DNA of 64,000 bases from Oryzias latipes. Taxonomy: Eukaryota; Chordata; Actinopteri; Beloniformes; Adrianichthyidae. The notes under the pieces were generated by a model, which saw only the letters and a list, made by a program, of their open reading frames with translations, was not told the DNA's origin and did not search any database. Positions 11,380 through 25,000 of this stretch are shown here, one piece after another (positions within the stretch are counted from its first letter, which is position 1; the number at the start of each line of letters is the position of its first letter). The DNA is taken from NCBI RefSeq assembly GCF_002234675.1, contig NC_019862.2, forward strand, positions 28,657,889 through 28,721,888, given 5' to 3'. The position numbers and the translations under genes were made by a program.

Positions 11380-11549
11380 ATGGAGAGGGAGAAGGAGGAG
11401 GTGGACGCACGCGGGCAGGCAGGCAGGGAGGGGAGGGCTGAGAAGGGGGAGACCGGGCTCCGCTCGCGCGAACCCCGGCAGTCCCTTCCCACGCTGGTCG
11501 CATCACGGCTCCGTTAAACCACGGAGGCTCACTTTCGCCGGTCAACACG
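11380..11549 (+). promoter_or_regulatory. cdh24: CpG-rich block with putative noncoding first exon of cdh24
   Basis: This is a sharply GC- and CpG-rich island in otherwise AT-rich sequence, containing GCACGCGGGCAGG and CCGCTCGCGCGAACCCCGG. It ends at a good splice donor (CACG followed by GTAAGC at 11550). Cadherin genes commonly have a noncoding 5' exon far upstream of the start codon, and the next gene on this strand is the cadherin whose ATG lies at 15440. Transcription is inferred; no TSS motif is decisive. Confidence 0.45.
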
Positions 11550-13252
11550 GTAAGCTCTGCTCCGGAACGCCGCGCCGTTAACTTCCTCCTGCGGATAAGT
11601 TCCCTGCCGTCGTGGTCATTTTTTAAAACATTTTTTATATTTCGGACAGTTTAAATTTGTTTGCTAATTAGCATAACTGCATTATTACTCGCGACATTTT
11701 TTTAATGATGAGGCTAAAGCAAAGTGTGTATTTTTTAGATAAGTATTTTTGATATTCGGTTCTTAAAAGAAAAGAAAAAAAACCCTAATTAATTATTTAA
11801 AAAAAAAACGAATCTGTATGTCAGTGTGTGGGCACGCGCTCGACCGTTAGGCTCACCTGCCGCGTGCCGGGTTCATAATCCCTCCTTCTTGATGACAGAC
11901 CGTTTGTGGCTCCCCGCGGTATTCTGTTCTTCATTATAATAGTTAGCCCAAGTGTGTTTAATCACATTAACATGCATCAAGTAGGTCTGCTGTTTCGTGT
12001 TTTTGCTCTAACGAGACGAGGTCGGCTGTTCGCAGAGTGCCTCGGTGCTAAATAAGGGGTCCAGCGAGACATGGGGGAGTCCGCAGACAGATCCGAGGGG
12101 TCCGTCTGTGTTTACACACCCACTACCCATCACGAGGGTTTTTTATTTATCTATTTTATGGGAACACTTGCTCACCACTGTGCGTTTACAGTGGCTCACT
12201 TGAGCTGTCTCAGTGTCAGACCCTAACAGTAATGAGGTGACTGATGTGCTGAGTACAGTAGGGCTCTCCTCACCAAGTCTCCTGACTTGAGAGACGTCCC
12301 TGTGAGCTTGGAGCAGGGGGGAGTAGGGGGGCATGAAAGGTCTGTAAGCATTAGGAGAAATGGCAGAGGCGGAAAAAAAACAAGTGCAAATGGAGCAGAA
12401 CCTCTCCACGTCCCAGCCAGTTAAAAGAGTCAAAGCTGGCCACCTTACCCCCATTTGCTCCATCTACGCTTCCATCTACCCTTCTTCCCATTTTTCCCTA
12501 TGTAAAAAGCCTGACATGCACAGGCTATTTTTAATAGAAACGAAATAGCCCGGTTGCAGTGAGGCGACTCACGGCAGAGTGAAGTGAGACTGAAACAGCG
12601 ATTTGCAATTTGGAGCTATGTCACCACTCGTCATCCTATTCTGAGCCAGCAACAGCAAATCGCCCTAACGCTTTCATCCTCCATCCCTGCCTTACATTAG
12701 CCACACACAGACGCACACACAAAACTGATGCACGCTCACTCTGTAAAGACTTCAAACAACAGTGAATGACATGTACTGCTCACAACGTAGGCTTTGGAGC
12801 AAAGCTGGCAGGAGGAAATTTAAGCTGTGAGCCCTGTCTATGATAACGCACAAGGACTAGGGAAGATGAATTATTTTGGAGCAGCCCATTCTTATGTTTT
12901 CATATTTTTGTGATGCCAGCGAACAGATGCAGATCATGAGGCGTTACATATGGATGACTTGTGTAATTGGTGTACATAATAAAACAAAAAGAACTCAAAA
13001 CGGGAGGCCTTTAGGAAAAAAACCAGAAATGCAAAAATGTGATAATTAGTTCATCTTCCTTGTGATGAAGCGCTCTGATTTAGTTTGTGTTACGTTGGGT
13101 CAGTGTCTGGAGAGAAAATCCACTGCCTTATTACCACATTTGCTTTTCTCACTTAATGAGAATATCAGCCTAAAAGTACAGTAAAAATGTAAGGCTCATT
13201 TAAGGTTGCTGCATTTCTTTTCGCCAAATCTGTGCCTCTAAATGAAGCGCAT

Positions 13253-14094
13253 ACCATATTTTTCGGAATATAAGTCGCATTTATTTTGCCTAGTTTGGCC
13301 ACCGTACCACTTTTACTGAGGAGCAACTCAGGTGTGATGAATATAGGCTTAAATATTTGTTATTTATTTGTGATCAAAAACCGCTCTTTGGCGGTTGTCT
13401 CCCACCACCAACCGCTAGATGGCACTGTAGGCGTGTGTATCAGCAACGCAGAAGAAGAAACGCCGCTCAATCTGATCAGGAACAACATGTAGGACTTTGA
13501 CCGTTCTCCTCTTGAACTTTATTATATTTTTCTTTTTTACATCGAGACATTATTTTCCTTGTTTTTATTTTTTCCCTCGTCGGACTATTGCGGAACAGGA
13601 AGTTGTCGGACTGAGTCACAGAGAGATGAAAGTGCCGTCATTTAGACACAGAGCCTGCAGTAAAAGACAAACCTCAATTAAAAAGTCTCTGAATGATCCT
13701 ATGAATCTATAAAGCTCTTCAAAATGAAGTCCATAAGCATAAGGAGTAATGGCAGAATCTGGTCTCTCAACATCATCCGTGTCTTCTGTGCCTTGGAAAT
13801 GAGACATACAGTCAATACATGCAAGTTGACACTAGGGTAAACATTTTTAACAGTAGGTTCTGCATCAAGCAGTGAATAAAACATGCATCGAAAAAAAGGC
13901 AGCAGATGCGAATTTGACGTGCGAATCGCGTTTGGTGTGAACGTAGCATTACGCTGGCCATGGCAGAGTTGTTCAGAAGCGTTGCACTTTTCTTCCAAAA
14001 ATGCAAATTCTACTCTAGTGTGACCTAGATATATTTTATTCTTCTTTATTATGGGTTTCTTGGCTGCTGCGACTTATAGTCTGAAAATACAGGA
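13253..14094. mobile_element. DNA transposon-like element with imperfect terminal inverted repeats
   Basis: The left end reads ATATTTTTCGGAATATAAG TCGCA and the right end reads TGCGACTTATAG TCTGAAAATA, an inverted match with a few mismatches. The pair CGGACTATAAGTCGC at both ends is a pattern I know as a widespread fish repeat. No transposase frame remains. I could not define a target-site duplication. Confidence 0.65.
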
Positions 14095-14327
14095 CTTATC
14101 TAGACATTTATAAACGCAGACCAGAAGACTTTAGTTTTTTTTGTTGTGCATTGCTCTCAATCATTTGTTTTATGGTCATATCACTAAAAATGTGCATAAA
14201 AAGAGAATAATGCACAGATTTGAACAGTCCAGTGTCCAGAAAAGAAATGCTTTCATGAAAACTTTAATAAATGTGCTTGAAAAACCTCATCATTCCTCGC
14301 TGTGTGTGTATGTGAGTGTAAATGTGT

Positions 14328-14402
14328 GTATGTATATATATATATATATATATATATCTATGTATACGTGTATATGTGTGTGTGTATGTGTTTATGTGTG
14401 TG
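14328..14402. repeat. TA/TG microsatellite
   Basis: This is an alternating run of TATATA with flanking GTGTGTATG units. The open frames on both strands here (14141-14518, 14264-14572) are low-complexity artefacts. Confidence 0.9.
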
Positions 14403-15439
14403 TGAGTCATGCACTGTTGCTCCTTGGAGATGATAATGCATGTCTCCATGTGTGCGTAAAGGTGAAAACAGATGTCAAAAGCAGTCCATTCATTGCAGCA
14501 AATAGCGGCACAGAGTGATGGATGCGTGGGGGTGTGGGGGGGGACACAGACGGGGGGAAAAACTGCAATCACAGTTTCGGTCGCGTTCAGCTGTTGACGC
14601 TTCTTCCTGCATTAAGCTCAACAGATCAATGGCATGAGATCTGGCTCAAATACTGATGAACACAGATCATTAAACTTTTGGGAAATGAGGACACGTCATT
14701 GATTATATTATTTATGAGCCTAATTAATCTCTTAAAGGGAACCTCTTTATCCACTGGGCTTTTAAGTACATGGGGACCATCTTCCCGGACGACATCAATC
14801 ACCTGCTGTCCGGGTGATGCGTGTGACGATGAGCATTAAAGCACCTGAGCTGCGCCTCATGGGCAGGCCTTCGGGCTTTAAGATAATTGAATTTTTTTAA
14901 AGACCGCACACCTCTGAAAGTGTGAGCAAGACCACGAGGAGCAAGCGGCTTTGTGCTGTGTAACTTTTTTTCAGGTGCCTTGTTATTGCAGCGTTATGTT
15001 CAGAGGTTCTGGGTACAACTCGCAGCTATTTTTACAGCAGCTGGCAGAGAGCTCAGATGAGCAAACAAAGCTGTTCAGCAAACAGCAGAGAAACATTCAT
15101 GTAGAAATGTATCTTGAAATATCCTCGTGTTTGTTAGATAATGAGTAACATGCCAACTCCTTTTGCGTTTTCTCACTTCAGCGTCTTGAAGCACTTGTTA
15201 CCCTTTTTAATGAATGCAGCCAAGATCACACTAATTATGTCTTCTCTTAGGTGATCCAGTGCATCATGTGCACTGCATGGTAATATGTGAAAACTGTGTG
15301 GGAAATGAAGACATGCTTTAAAGAGAGGAATGGAAAAACTAAAGGAGGAGCTGCAGAAGTGAACCCTCATAAAAGCCTGCATCTTATCAGCAATTCCACA
15401 GCCATTCCCTGAGACGTCCCTGCTTGGTGAACATTCGCA

Positions 15440-16084
15440 ATGGCAGCACATGTTGTGCTTCTCTTTCTTTTATTCTGTCAAGGGGAAAGAAGTGGCATTT
15501 CCGACGCCGCTGGCCTTTCAGAAGAAGATGAGGACTTGCAAGTAATATCAAGCAAAAAGCAACAAGGCCTGCCTCATCTAGAGTCCATAAACATCCTGCT
15601 TGAGAAAAGCGATAAACTGGGCAGTCATTTTGAGGATCCAGAAAGCGGTAGAGAAGCGCTGTCAGATGTGGATTATGAACGGAATTACACCAAAAACAAA
15701 ACAATAAAGGAAACATACAAATTTGGACATCCTGAAGTGTCATCCAAAATATTCAGAAGTCCTGAACCCACTTTTAACAGGAAGAAAAGGAGCAGTTTTG
15801 CTAACACAGTGGCTAAAACTGTTATCAATAATCATATTTTAGCGTCAAGGTCAGAAAAGGCAAGCACTGTCCAGCCTGTGGAAAATATGGACTACAGTGT
15901 TGGCGACAGGCAGCCTGGAAGCAACCATGGGGCTACTAAATGGGTCAGGGAGTCCGAACATAGACAACCAGAGCCTCACATGTTAAAGGAGGAGCCTCGC
16001 CGCCGCCGCCGCAGGAGCTGGCTGTGGAACCAGTTCTTTGTAATCGAGGAATACAGAGGGCCTGAACCTGTGCTCATTGGACGG
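15440..16084 (+). CDS. cdh24: cdh24 coding exon 1: signal peptide, pro-region, start of EC1
   Basis: It encodes 215 codons: a hydrophobic leader ([15 protein letters not shown]), about 175 residues of charged low-complexity pro-region, then RRRRRR before [12 protein letters not shown]. There are two furin-like basic sites: RKKR at residues 114-117 and the Arg run at 187-192. The mature protein is expected to start at Ser193, giving Trp at positions 2 and 4 as in type II cadherins. The exon ends CGG followed by GTAAGC. A single large exon for the whole pro-region is notable. Confidence 0.85.
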
Positions 16085-19000
16085 GTAAGCTGTTGTTTCA
16101 GCCAATCAGTATTCACTTGTGAAACACTTGCATTTAATGTTATGAAATTATATCCTGAAGGCAGAAAACATTTTACTGGCATATTTTTGCAGAGGAAATA
16201 TAACCATGCAAATAGTAATCTAATTAAAGCTAACACACTGTTCCCCTGTGTGGGAGTCAGAAAATTGAATTGTTGTTTTTTCAAACAGATGTTTTGTCTC
16301 GTACAAAACTAGAAAAAAAAAGTTCAATTCAATCTAAGCATAAAAGAGACATTACCTTGTGAAGTTTTTAGCTATGCTTGGCCAGGATGGAAACATTGGT
16401 GCATCAGCAATGCTGTCATTTCTGCTGATGAGACTGGGAGCAAATCTAAATGTCCTGTTTCAGTTCCATCACTCTTTAACAGGGGCACGTTTAATTTAAA
16501 AACACTCTCAAATAACTTGGACCCAGAAATTATGTTTTGTGGAAAACATCTTCTTCAGGTGCGTTGAAGACTCCGAAGGACACGCTACAGCCATCAAGTT
16601 ATGACAGATGCTGTCTAGATTTACTCAGTCTGAAGTACAGCGTTGTTAGAAATCTGCAAAGGCAGGACATTATGATGACAGGCATTAAAGTGTCTTGCGG
16701 GCATCTTTTAGCAGCAGAGAAAAAGGTTTTTAAGCAGCTGCAGTAATTCAGACTAGATGAATTCGTAGAGACATGAATGCATCAAAGTACAGTTTGAAGA
16801 CAACATCAAATTAAATTAAATCATTTAGCATAAATTCTTCTCAGAAGTTATTTGATCAAGCTAGAAACATTAGTACTTTAATCAAGCGAAAATATGATGC
16901 AACAAAGACAACAAGCTGTTTAATTAACAGCGTGATATAAAGATGATTAATGATCCTGAAACTTGTAGTTTGCTGCTTTTTCTGTTCAATCACAAGGGGA
17001 GGGGCTTCATGCATGTGCATGTCAGACGTGCAGTGGTAATGTCTTCAGTGTTTTAGCTTAGTACAGCTGACATGGTGTTAGGGGACTTGGTGTTAAGGGC
17101 TGTCACCTGAGATGTCGGCATTGTTGCGATGTATAAAGATGGAGGCCTGGACTGCCCTTTTGAAGCACATTTCTGTTTTTTCACCTTTAATTGTCTGTCA
17201 TGATCTTTTAAAAATCCTCTCTAATGGCGTTACTCATTTAAAACAAATTCTCACCTTTTTCTTTTGTTTTGCTACCATCACATTCATCTCAAAGGATATC
17301 GATGTTTGTCAATGAAAGCAACAATAGTGGCATAACTTTAACTTTGGAACTCTTTTAAAGAGTTAAAATTAAAAACTTGTGGAAAATAAATACATAACAG
17401 CATTACTATGTGGAAATTCTTATGCTCATTTATTTGAAGTCCCACTCCGATCATCTTTTGATCTATTGTCAAAGTGTTCCCAGTGGTCTTTTTATTGTGA
17501 TTATGCAGTTTTTAGCCAAAATGTAGAAGAAACATGTCATTTTCTAGGATGCAGTTTCTGCAGAGCGGCAGCGAAGAGCTTGTGGTCCGCCCAAAGTATG
17601 TCCTACGTCACCATTAAGCCCTTTTTATAAACAGCATTTTTTCATGCTGCTGATTTACAAATAACTCAGAAATGCAATTTCTGAGTATTTTATACATGTC
17701 CTCCAACATAAATAAATGCCACAAAACATGTTAAAAATACCAAAAGCACAATTTATCTTTGGAATGGAGTGGGTCTTGAAAGATTTTACATTCTATTCTG
17801 GAACGTCAGGAAGTGACAATGCAGCTGTTCTAGAGGACGTTAGCATCTTTCTGTTATAATGTGCAATTTGGGCATTTCTTTTAGTGTCTGACTTTTTAAG
17901 ACTTTTCAGTTCACGAGGTTTTTTTGAGGCCATCATTGGTTTAAAAAATCAGGTGATGCAGTGCATTATAGGCTGATCAATTTCTGCTTTTACTTCAGTG
18001 TTATCAAAAATAAAAATGTCCCCCAAGTTTAGCTTGTGTCTTTCAGCATCTAAGGTCTTTGATGTGGTAGCTTCATCAACAGAAGGTGCTCTCACATTCC
18101 CTACCGATGTTTCCACAGCAACAGCACCTCAGTGTTTATTAGCTTCTTGGGGTCAGGTATTATCTGATGTCAGTCACTTAGACTTTGGTGGTAATTGAGG
18201 CAGTTGATTGACTAAGTGATCATTTACTCTATGTTTAGACTGTTTACAAAGCATGAATACCGTGTTGGAGGTGAAGCCCACATACTCAATTTAAAATATC
18301 ACAGGTGGCCTTTGGGTACTTGCTCAAAAAATCAATGGTTCCTGCATGTTTCCATGCTGAATTCATTGGCTTCTCTCCTGCAGTATGTCAATCATTTTTT
18401 CCCCGTGTGAGTCATTCTAATGTCATTTGCAAGCTTCATTACCCCTGATCAGTGTGGAGATGGCCTTTTTTGAAGTTATTCTATGATTAAATTGACATTA
18501 CACGTTCTAGATAGATAAGTATTCCTGTCCAGGTCTTCCCTTTGCTCTTAAACACAACATTTAAGATTTCTCAATTCTTTAAAATAAAAAGACCGTATTA
18601 TTATATATAAGCGTCATGTGTCAGTTAATCAAATTAACTAAATATTTTGGTTGTAGCAATCCATTCTTGAACATTTTATTCAAACTGGTCTTTTTTCAAA
18701 TTAACTGTTCAGATTAAAGTGGAAAATGGGCAAACAGCCCACTACATTTTGAACTCTGCTCAAACTGGATCTAAATTTTCAGAGCTTATGTGGCACCAGT
18801 GTCATTTTAGCATTCGTGCAGCAGCACTCACTTGTTGTGACACACTCTTGAGCTTTGTAAAGCCAGCACACCAGCAGTCTTCGTCTGCCGTCAGGTTGCA
18901 TCATTAGAAGTGTCTGAGATGATTCAGCCCACAGCACACCTGAACCATTCACTCCCAGGAGCTTTTCTTGTAGCATTTCAGTCACTAATGCAGCTGCTGC

Positions 19001-22000
19001 TGGTTACAGCGCCCGCAGACAGAGAAAGCTGCCAGATACTGTGTAGCAAACACTGTACTTTATAGTGACAGTGTAGATTGGAGTCTTAGCAGTGCAGTAC
19101 ACACATCATAAATGTTTAATGTTCCTCTTTGGATGTTATTGATGGAGTCGGGAAGGGGTGTGAAAGCGATCAGTAGTCCCACTCTTTTTTCAGATGCAGT
19201 CTTGGTTTTGAAATTCATGCAGTAAAAAAAAAAAATACTATGAAGAGGCTTCAGAATACAGGCTTTTCTCTTCAAAGGCAGCTCACTTTGTTAACCAAAA
19301 ATAAATAGAAGATCAAGTCAAACCTGAACATCTGAGCTGCGCTATCAACAGTTGAAATCAGTCGCCTCGGTCTGTGCGAAAGAGGCAGGAATTTTAGCAG
19401 CAGTGGTCTGAACCCGGGGGTGGATGTACTGCACCAGTGAGAAGAGGGGGAAATTGAGATTACAGAGAAGGAAATAAACCTCACAAAAAGGTCCACACAG
19501 ACAGTTTACTTCTTTTCTCACTTTGTTTGGGTAGGATGGATAAATTTCTCCCCCACAGGGAGACTGTTTTCCCATGCTGACTGGAGCACAGCAGGACTCA
19601 GCCAGCAATTAGACAGTGAGGAGGGGTGGTCTGGGAAGAAAGTGGGAGCCGAGGGAGGAGGGTGAGGAGAAGAGGAGGGAGAAATGCATTGACTCCAGCA
19701 AATCTGTCTCTCAAGAAGAAGAGTAGGATCAAAATCAAAGGTAGTTTGAGCAATGGGGGGGGGGGGGGGGGGGTGTGGGTGTAGGGGTGAACAAATAAAT
19801 CATCTTTCTTGTCGTTTGTGTGATTTGCAGTTCTGAGATTCAATGACTCATAAATCTGATGTATACACAGCATGCACACAATGGACCCTATTTTCTGTTG
19901 TGCATGCATGCTGTGCAGACTAACAGGAGTAAAAATCTGTTTTTTTGCGATGCATTCATGCACATGAACATGTAAAAAGTGCCTGTGAGGATTGGACTGC
20001 ACCCCAGTCAGTGCACGCCTTATTTACGGCTTTCATGTTTTTCAAAGATCATTTGAAAAAGCCTGTCATGTCTAATAACAGAAAATGCTGCAGCTGCATT
20101 TTAAGTCAAAGCTTTAGTTCTTATGAGTATCTGAGGTCCACAGCAGCATTCGTGAGTAAGCTTTGTGGGTTCTGGACATGTGCAGATGTGCCTAAAGGAC
20201 AGAGATGTGAGGATTCCCAGTCAGAGGGGTCGGTGTGATAAAGGCTGAGTAATCACTTTCACTTTCTATTTCTGTGCATTTGGCCTTTTACCTCGTTAGC
20301 TTACACTGATTTTCTCTACCCTGAAAGACGAAACCAGAGAAAGCCAAGAGTTTGGGGAAAATGTAAATAGATGCGAGCAGATGGGCAGTCTGTGTGGCTG
20401 AGGTTACTTGATCAAAAGAAGAGGGGACAAGACGAGGGAAAAGAGGTAGTTAAAAGGCAGAGGCAGGCAGACAAAAACACAAGAAGGGCATGGAAGGGGC
20501 AGATGGATGAAGAGACTAAAAGATTTACAGATGGGTACTGCCAGCATTAACAGAATGCATCTGTGAATATACATACGTGACATTTGCAGTGCTGCTGTCC
20601 ACACTGATGTGGATTTGCCCTCAACAAACCCCAAATGGCATTTTTGGTCCAGTGAGTTAATTAGCTGCATGCATCAGTACCCTTCCTGGTCCCATATGTA
20701 TCCTCCACACCTGGTGCCTTTCCTCTCAGACTCACTAAGCGCATCCCAACTTCACTAAATTTATCCATTTCACACAGCCAGGTTGGCAGCACTTGCCAGA
20801 CAAATAAAAGAGTGCTAATGAGTGATACCTGCATCTGCATCCCACGGCTCACAGTTGTGTTGCCTGAAGGTGTTTCAGCCGTTCACTCTCTCTGCGTGTG
20901 ATTTTCCAGCTGCACACAGATATGGACAGAGGAGATGGAAACACAAAGTACACGCTGGAAGGAGAAGGTGTGGGATCTGTGTTTGTTATTGACAGCAACA
21001 CGGGAAACATCCACGTCACCAAGTCTCTGGACAGAGAGGAGAAGGACCAGTATCGTCTCATTGCAACAGCTACCGACCGCAAGAGCGGCCGAGCCCTGGA
21101 GCCCTCCTCGGAGTTCATCATTCGAGTCCAGGACATCAATGACAACCCACCTGTCTTCCCCCATGAACCTTACGTTGCCGTGGTTCCAGAGATGGCCAAC
21201 ATAGGTAGAGTGCTCAGACGGCATAAAAGGGATACTTGGATCAGTTGAAGTCTGTAAACTGACAGTGCTGCTGTCCATGATGAAGAGCTCAATCGCAGTG
21301 TTTGTCACATGAACAAGATTCCTGTGAAGAAAAATTCACATTTGTTGACTGTTAATCCGTCAACAAACTGACCAGCAGAGTGCTGCTCCATCCACTGATC
21401 TACATCTGTTTACTTTATTACATCTAGTTACTTTATTTGACAGCTGGGTGCTCTGGTTCTGTCACCCAAAGGAGATAATCCAGGGAATGTTAGCTATTAA
21501 ATCAAAACCTAAATATCCAAAATAGAGATTGCATTTAGACTGAGCTGTGTATGAGATTGAATATGTTCATTTATGCTAATAGTTTAGTTTACTTCATTCA
21601 TAATTAGAAAGGAAACGCAAAGAAAAACAATCGGATTCTACAAAAATAAATAAAAAGAGCAGAACAGATGTCTCCATTTATTTAGAAAAACGAGCACAAT
21701 GCTTTTATTCTATTAGTATGCAAGGTAAATGGCTGTATTGCTGCAGTCACTGAGGATACGCTTTGCATTAAAATATGTCTTATTGTGCAGATGTCGGATA
21801 TGATAAAACATTTGCTTAGAATTCATGTGGTGGACATGTTCATTAGTTAGCCTTCGGCCCAAAAGATGAAGAAGTATTTGATTTGCTTTCAGAGCTTTAC
21901 TAAAATAACCAACATTCACTTTTGCTGCGCAAATACATTTCAAATGTAAACTTTATTAGATATATGAGGTATTTTAGTAAAAGCAATCTAGGCTCTGTTA

Positions 22001-25000
22001 TGTTTTACAGGAACGTCCATTATCCAGGTCACAGCCTTAGACGCAGATGATCCAACATATGGAAACTCAGCTCGGCTGGTGTATGGGATCACGCAGGGTC
22101 AGGAATACTTCTCTGTGGACCCTCAGACAGGTCTGAGTCTCTTAAAACATTTACAGTTATTTCATAGAATGTCTCTCTAGAAGAAGACATTTTTTACCTT
22201 TGTCAACCCGGTCCATCTTTTCTCTAAACTCGCTTTGTTCCATTTGGGGGTCACAGGGTTGCTGGAAAGTTTACCATTCACACCCAAGAAGCAATTTAGA
22301 GCCAAGCTGGATAAAAACCCACACATGCACATGGAGAACATGCAAACTCCACACAGAAAAGTGCCATCTGGGTTTCAGTCTAGGCTGTGCTAACGGCTGC
22401 AGCCCTGCATTGTCAACTTTTTTTCCCTCTTCTGCCATTTGCTCTTCCTGGATGCAACACTGGGAGAAGCTTGGACATTTAAATGTAATCAGTTGAGAAC
22501 AGTTGCAGCCTGGGGTCACATGTTTTCAAGTATCCTAGCTTAAAAAAACGTTGTATTTCTTTGACTTAAAATGATGGGAGACACTGCATCACTGTCTTCT
22601 GCCATCCTCTCCACCAGGCATCCTGCGCACCGCCGTACCTGATATGGACAGAGAGACCCAGGAAGAATATCTAGTGGTCCTTCAGGCCAAAGACATGGGA
22701 GGACATGTGGGAGGCTTGTCTGGAACCACCACAGTCACCGTGAAGCTGAGTGACGTCAACGACAACCCCCCTCACTTCCGAAGGAGTAAGCTCCACTTTA
22801 AAGACCTCTGTTGCCTTGATTTTGATTTGTGTTGCTGCAGGATGTGTGTAAGAGCGACTGAAGATGAAAATGATGAAATGTCTTGTAAGGGCTTTTGTGA
22901 CAACAGTCGGACATTTTTTGTCTCCATTGGACTCTCCTGGCTTGACAAGTTAAACTCAAGACATACGCTTTTAAGTAGATATACATGCTGTCAGTCCGTC
23001 TTTCCTCTTTTTTTGAACAGAAGCTCTAATCTTTGTTCCTAACATCAATTTAAACAACACTACCTTTTTGCAAAAAGCAACAGCGTTGACATTCATATAT
23101 GCATTCCCTGGTGGTCTCTACACTTCAAATGGACTGCATCTTGATGTAGAAGAGTGAAAGATCATGTCCTCTTTTTCTTATCCAGGCTTTTTCCTGTTTC
23201 ATACTATTAATATTTCATATTATAGTTCACTGCTTTCTGCTTCAATAGACAGTAAAATCACTGCAGAATGTGTCTTTCAGACATACCCAGCATTTCTTTT
23301 TATACAACCTCTACTCTGTCCTCTTTCCCTTGGCTTTCCTACTTTTTCTTCTCGACAGTCTGCTTCCTTCCATTCATCCATATTTTTTCAGCCCCCTCTC
23401 CATATGTTGATATATTGTGTAATGCAGTGTTTATAAAAGCAATTTTGAATATTTCAAAGGAGCATTGTGGTTATCTACTACATTCTGACTTTATCTTCCT
23501 GTCTGGGTCCTTCAGTGCTGCTCTTTATTTTCAGTTTGACAAGATAGCCACAGTTTTTGCAAAGGGTTTATTTAGTATGCTCTTTGAGAACAAGGCCTGT
23601 GTTTTTAAGGGTTTATTCAGACTGTACATATTTCAGAATCAGAATCAGAATCCTTTTATTGTCATACGCACAGCTTTTACACTGACATACGATATTGTTC
23701 CATATTGTTCCATACGATATTTGGTTCAGCTAAAGTGAACCAGAGTTCATTTCCCTCGATAATTCGGAACACATTTCTTTGTCTGAATACACCCAAGCGG
23801 ACCCTGGTCCGGGACCAGGAATTGCTCTCAGATCCATCTTTGGAGTAGGCCTGGGCGAAAAATCGATTGAATGAATTAATTTGAATTTTTTGTTACGGGC
23901 GAATTATAGAGCTCTGACGGTGTGGGATTTTTGATCACCGCGGTGATGAACCAGCAGGGGGTGCGGTTAACCGCTTGGTACCAATCCCTAGGAAAGGGGC
24001 ACGGTGGAGAACAATCACCGAAGCGGTCGCTTTGCATTTAGTCAAAGACATGGTGTCCTTATGTACCGTGGAGAAGACGGGGTTTATTAATTTCATTTAA
24101 ACCTTAGACCCCAGATATGAGCTGTATTGTTAATCCTTTAGAAAATGGTGCTACTCTCAAGGTGAATGTTTGTCTCCTTTTAGTCTAGGCTACACAGCTG
24201 GGACTTTGAATCCAAGAGTGTGTTCATTTATTTATTATTCAGCCGAGAAATGGGGTTACATTTGTCTTGCGTTTGATTAAATAAGAGCAAAAATTGTTTT
24301 AAGTTGTCTGCAGTTTGTACTTATTGCTTTCCGTAACCCTTGTACTATCCTAGGAAGTTTAACATTGGGAGTTGGGTCATCTAGAACCCACTAGACAGTG
24401 CGCTGAACCTTTTTTCTTCAATGATTTGTGAACTTCACTGGTGTCCATGGATTACATGAAATCTTTCCACCTTTATCCACCTTTGTCATGGTAGGGAGAA
24501 CACGTCAGTGTAAGGGTGGGGTCATCTAAGATAGCACAACTAGGATATGTTAAGAGGGGGGGGGGGGTCGGAAATCGAATTAAAAAAAGAAAATCGGAGA
24601 TTTTCGCCCAGCCCTACTTTGGAGGTGGTCTCGGTACGTTTCCAATCGGACTGAGCTTCAGTTCGCTCTGAGATTCCTCACAATCCGTCCTCGGAGCGGA
24701 ACAACTGGACCAAAACAGCCACCATAGCCGGTGGTCACATGAGCAACAGATGAACCGCAGACAAATGTAAAGCAACGATTGTGACATAATCAAAGACAAA
24801 AAAAGGTTAAACAACTTTTAACGTGACACACATTGCTTCTCACCGTTTTCCTGACAGTCTATATGTCATAAACACGTATCAGTATACCTTCTTAGACGTC
24901 TACTTGCCAGTAACCGCCCAGCATGACTCTGCCAGACCAAAGCAGCAGTAAAAAGTGTTGATAGAGGCGTTTAAAATCATCAGCAAAATATGAACTACCC

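Larger units (their letters stand above)
11550..15439 (+). other. Putative 5' intron/UTR region of cdh24
   Basis: There is no coding exon here. It contains a TIR repeat at about 13253-14094 and a TA/TG microsatellite at about 14328-14402. An acceptor could lie at TTCTCACTTCAG (just before 15181) or closer to the ATG. Which one joins the 11549 donor cannot be told from sequence. Confidence 0.4.
16085..20909 (+). other. cdh24 intron between coding exons 1 and 2
   Basis: It contains a family-A repeat copy (17434-17779) and a 19-base G run (19755-19773). No further exon could be placed: EC1 reads straight from VLIGR to LHTDMD across the junction. The other open frames show no domain. Confidence 0.7.

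Noticed and set aside
14141-14572. Frames of 125 and 102 codons on opposite strands
   Set aside because: Both are driven by the TA/TG microsatellite (poly Tyr-Ile and Thr-His runs).
19598-20002. Minus-strand frame of 134 codons with a proline run
   Set aside because: The proline run is the translated G tract; no conserved content.
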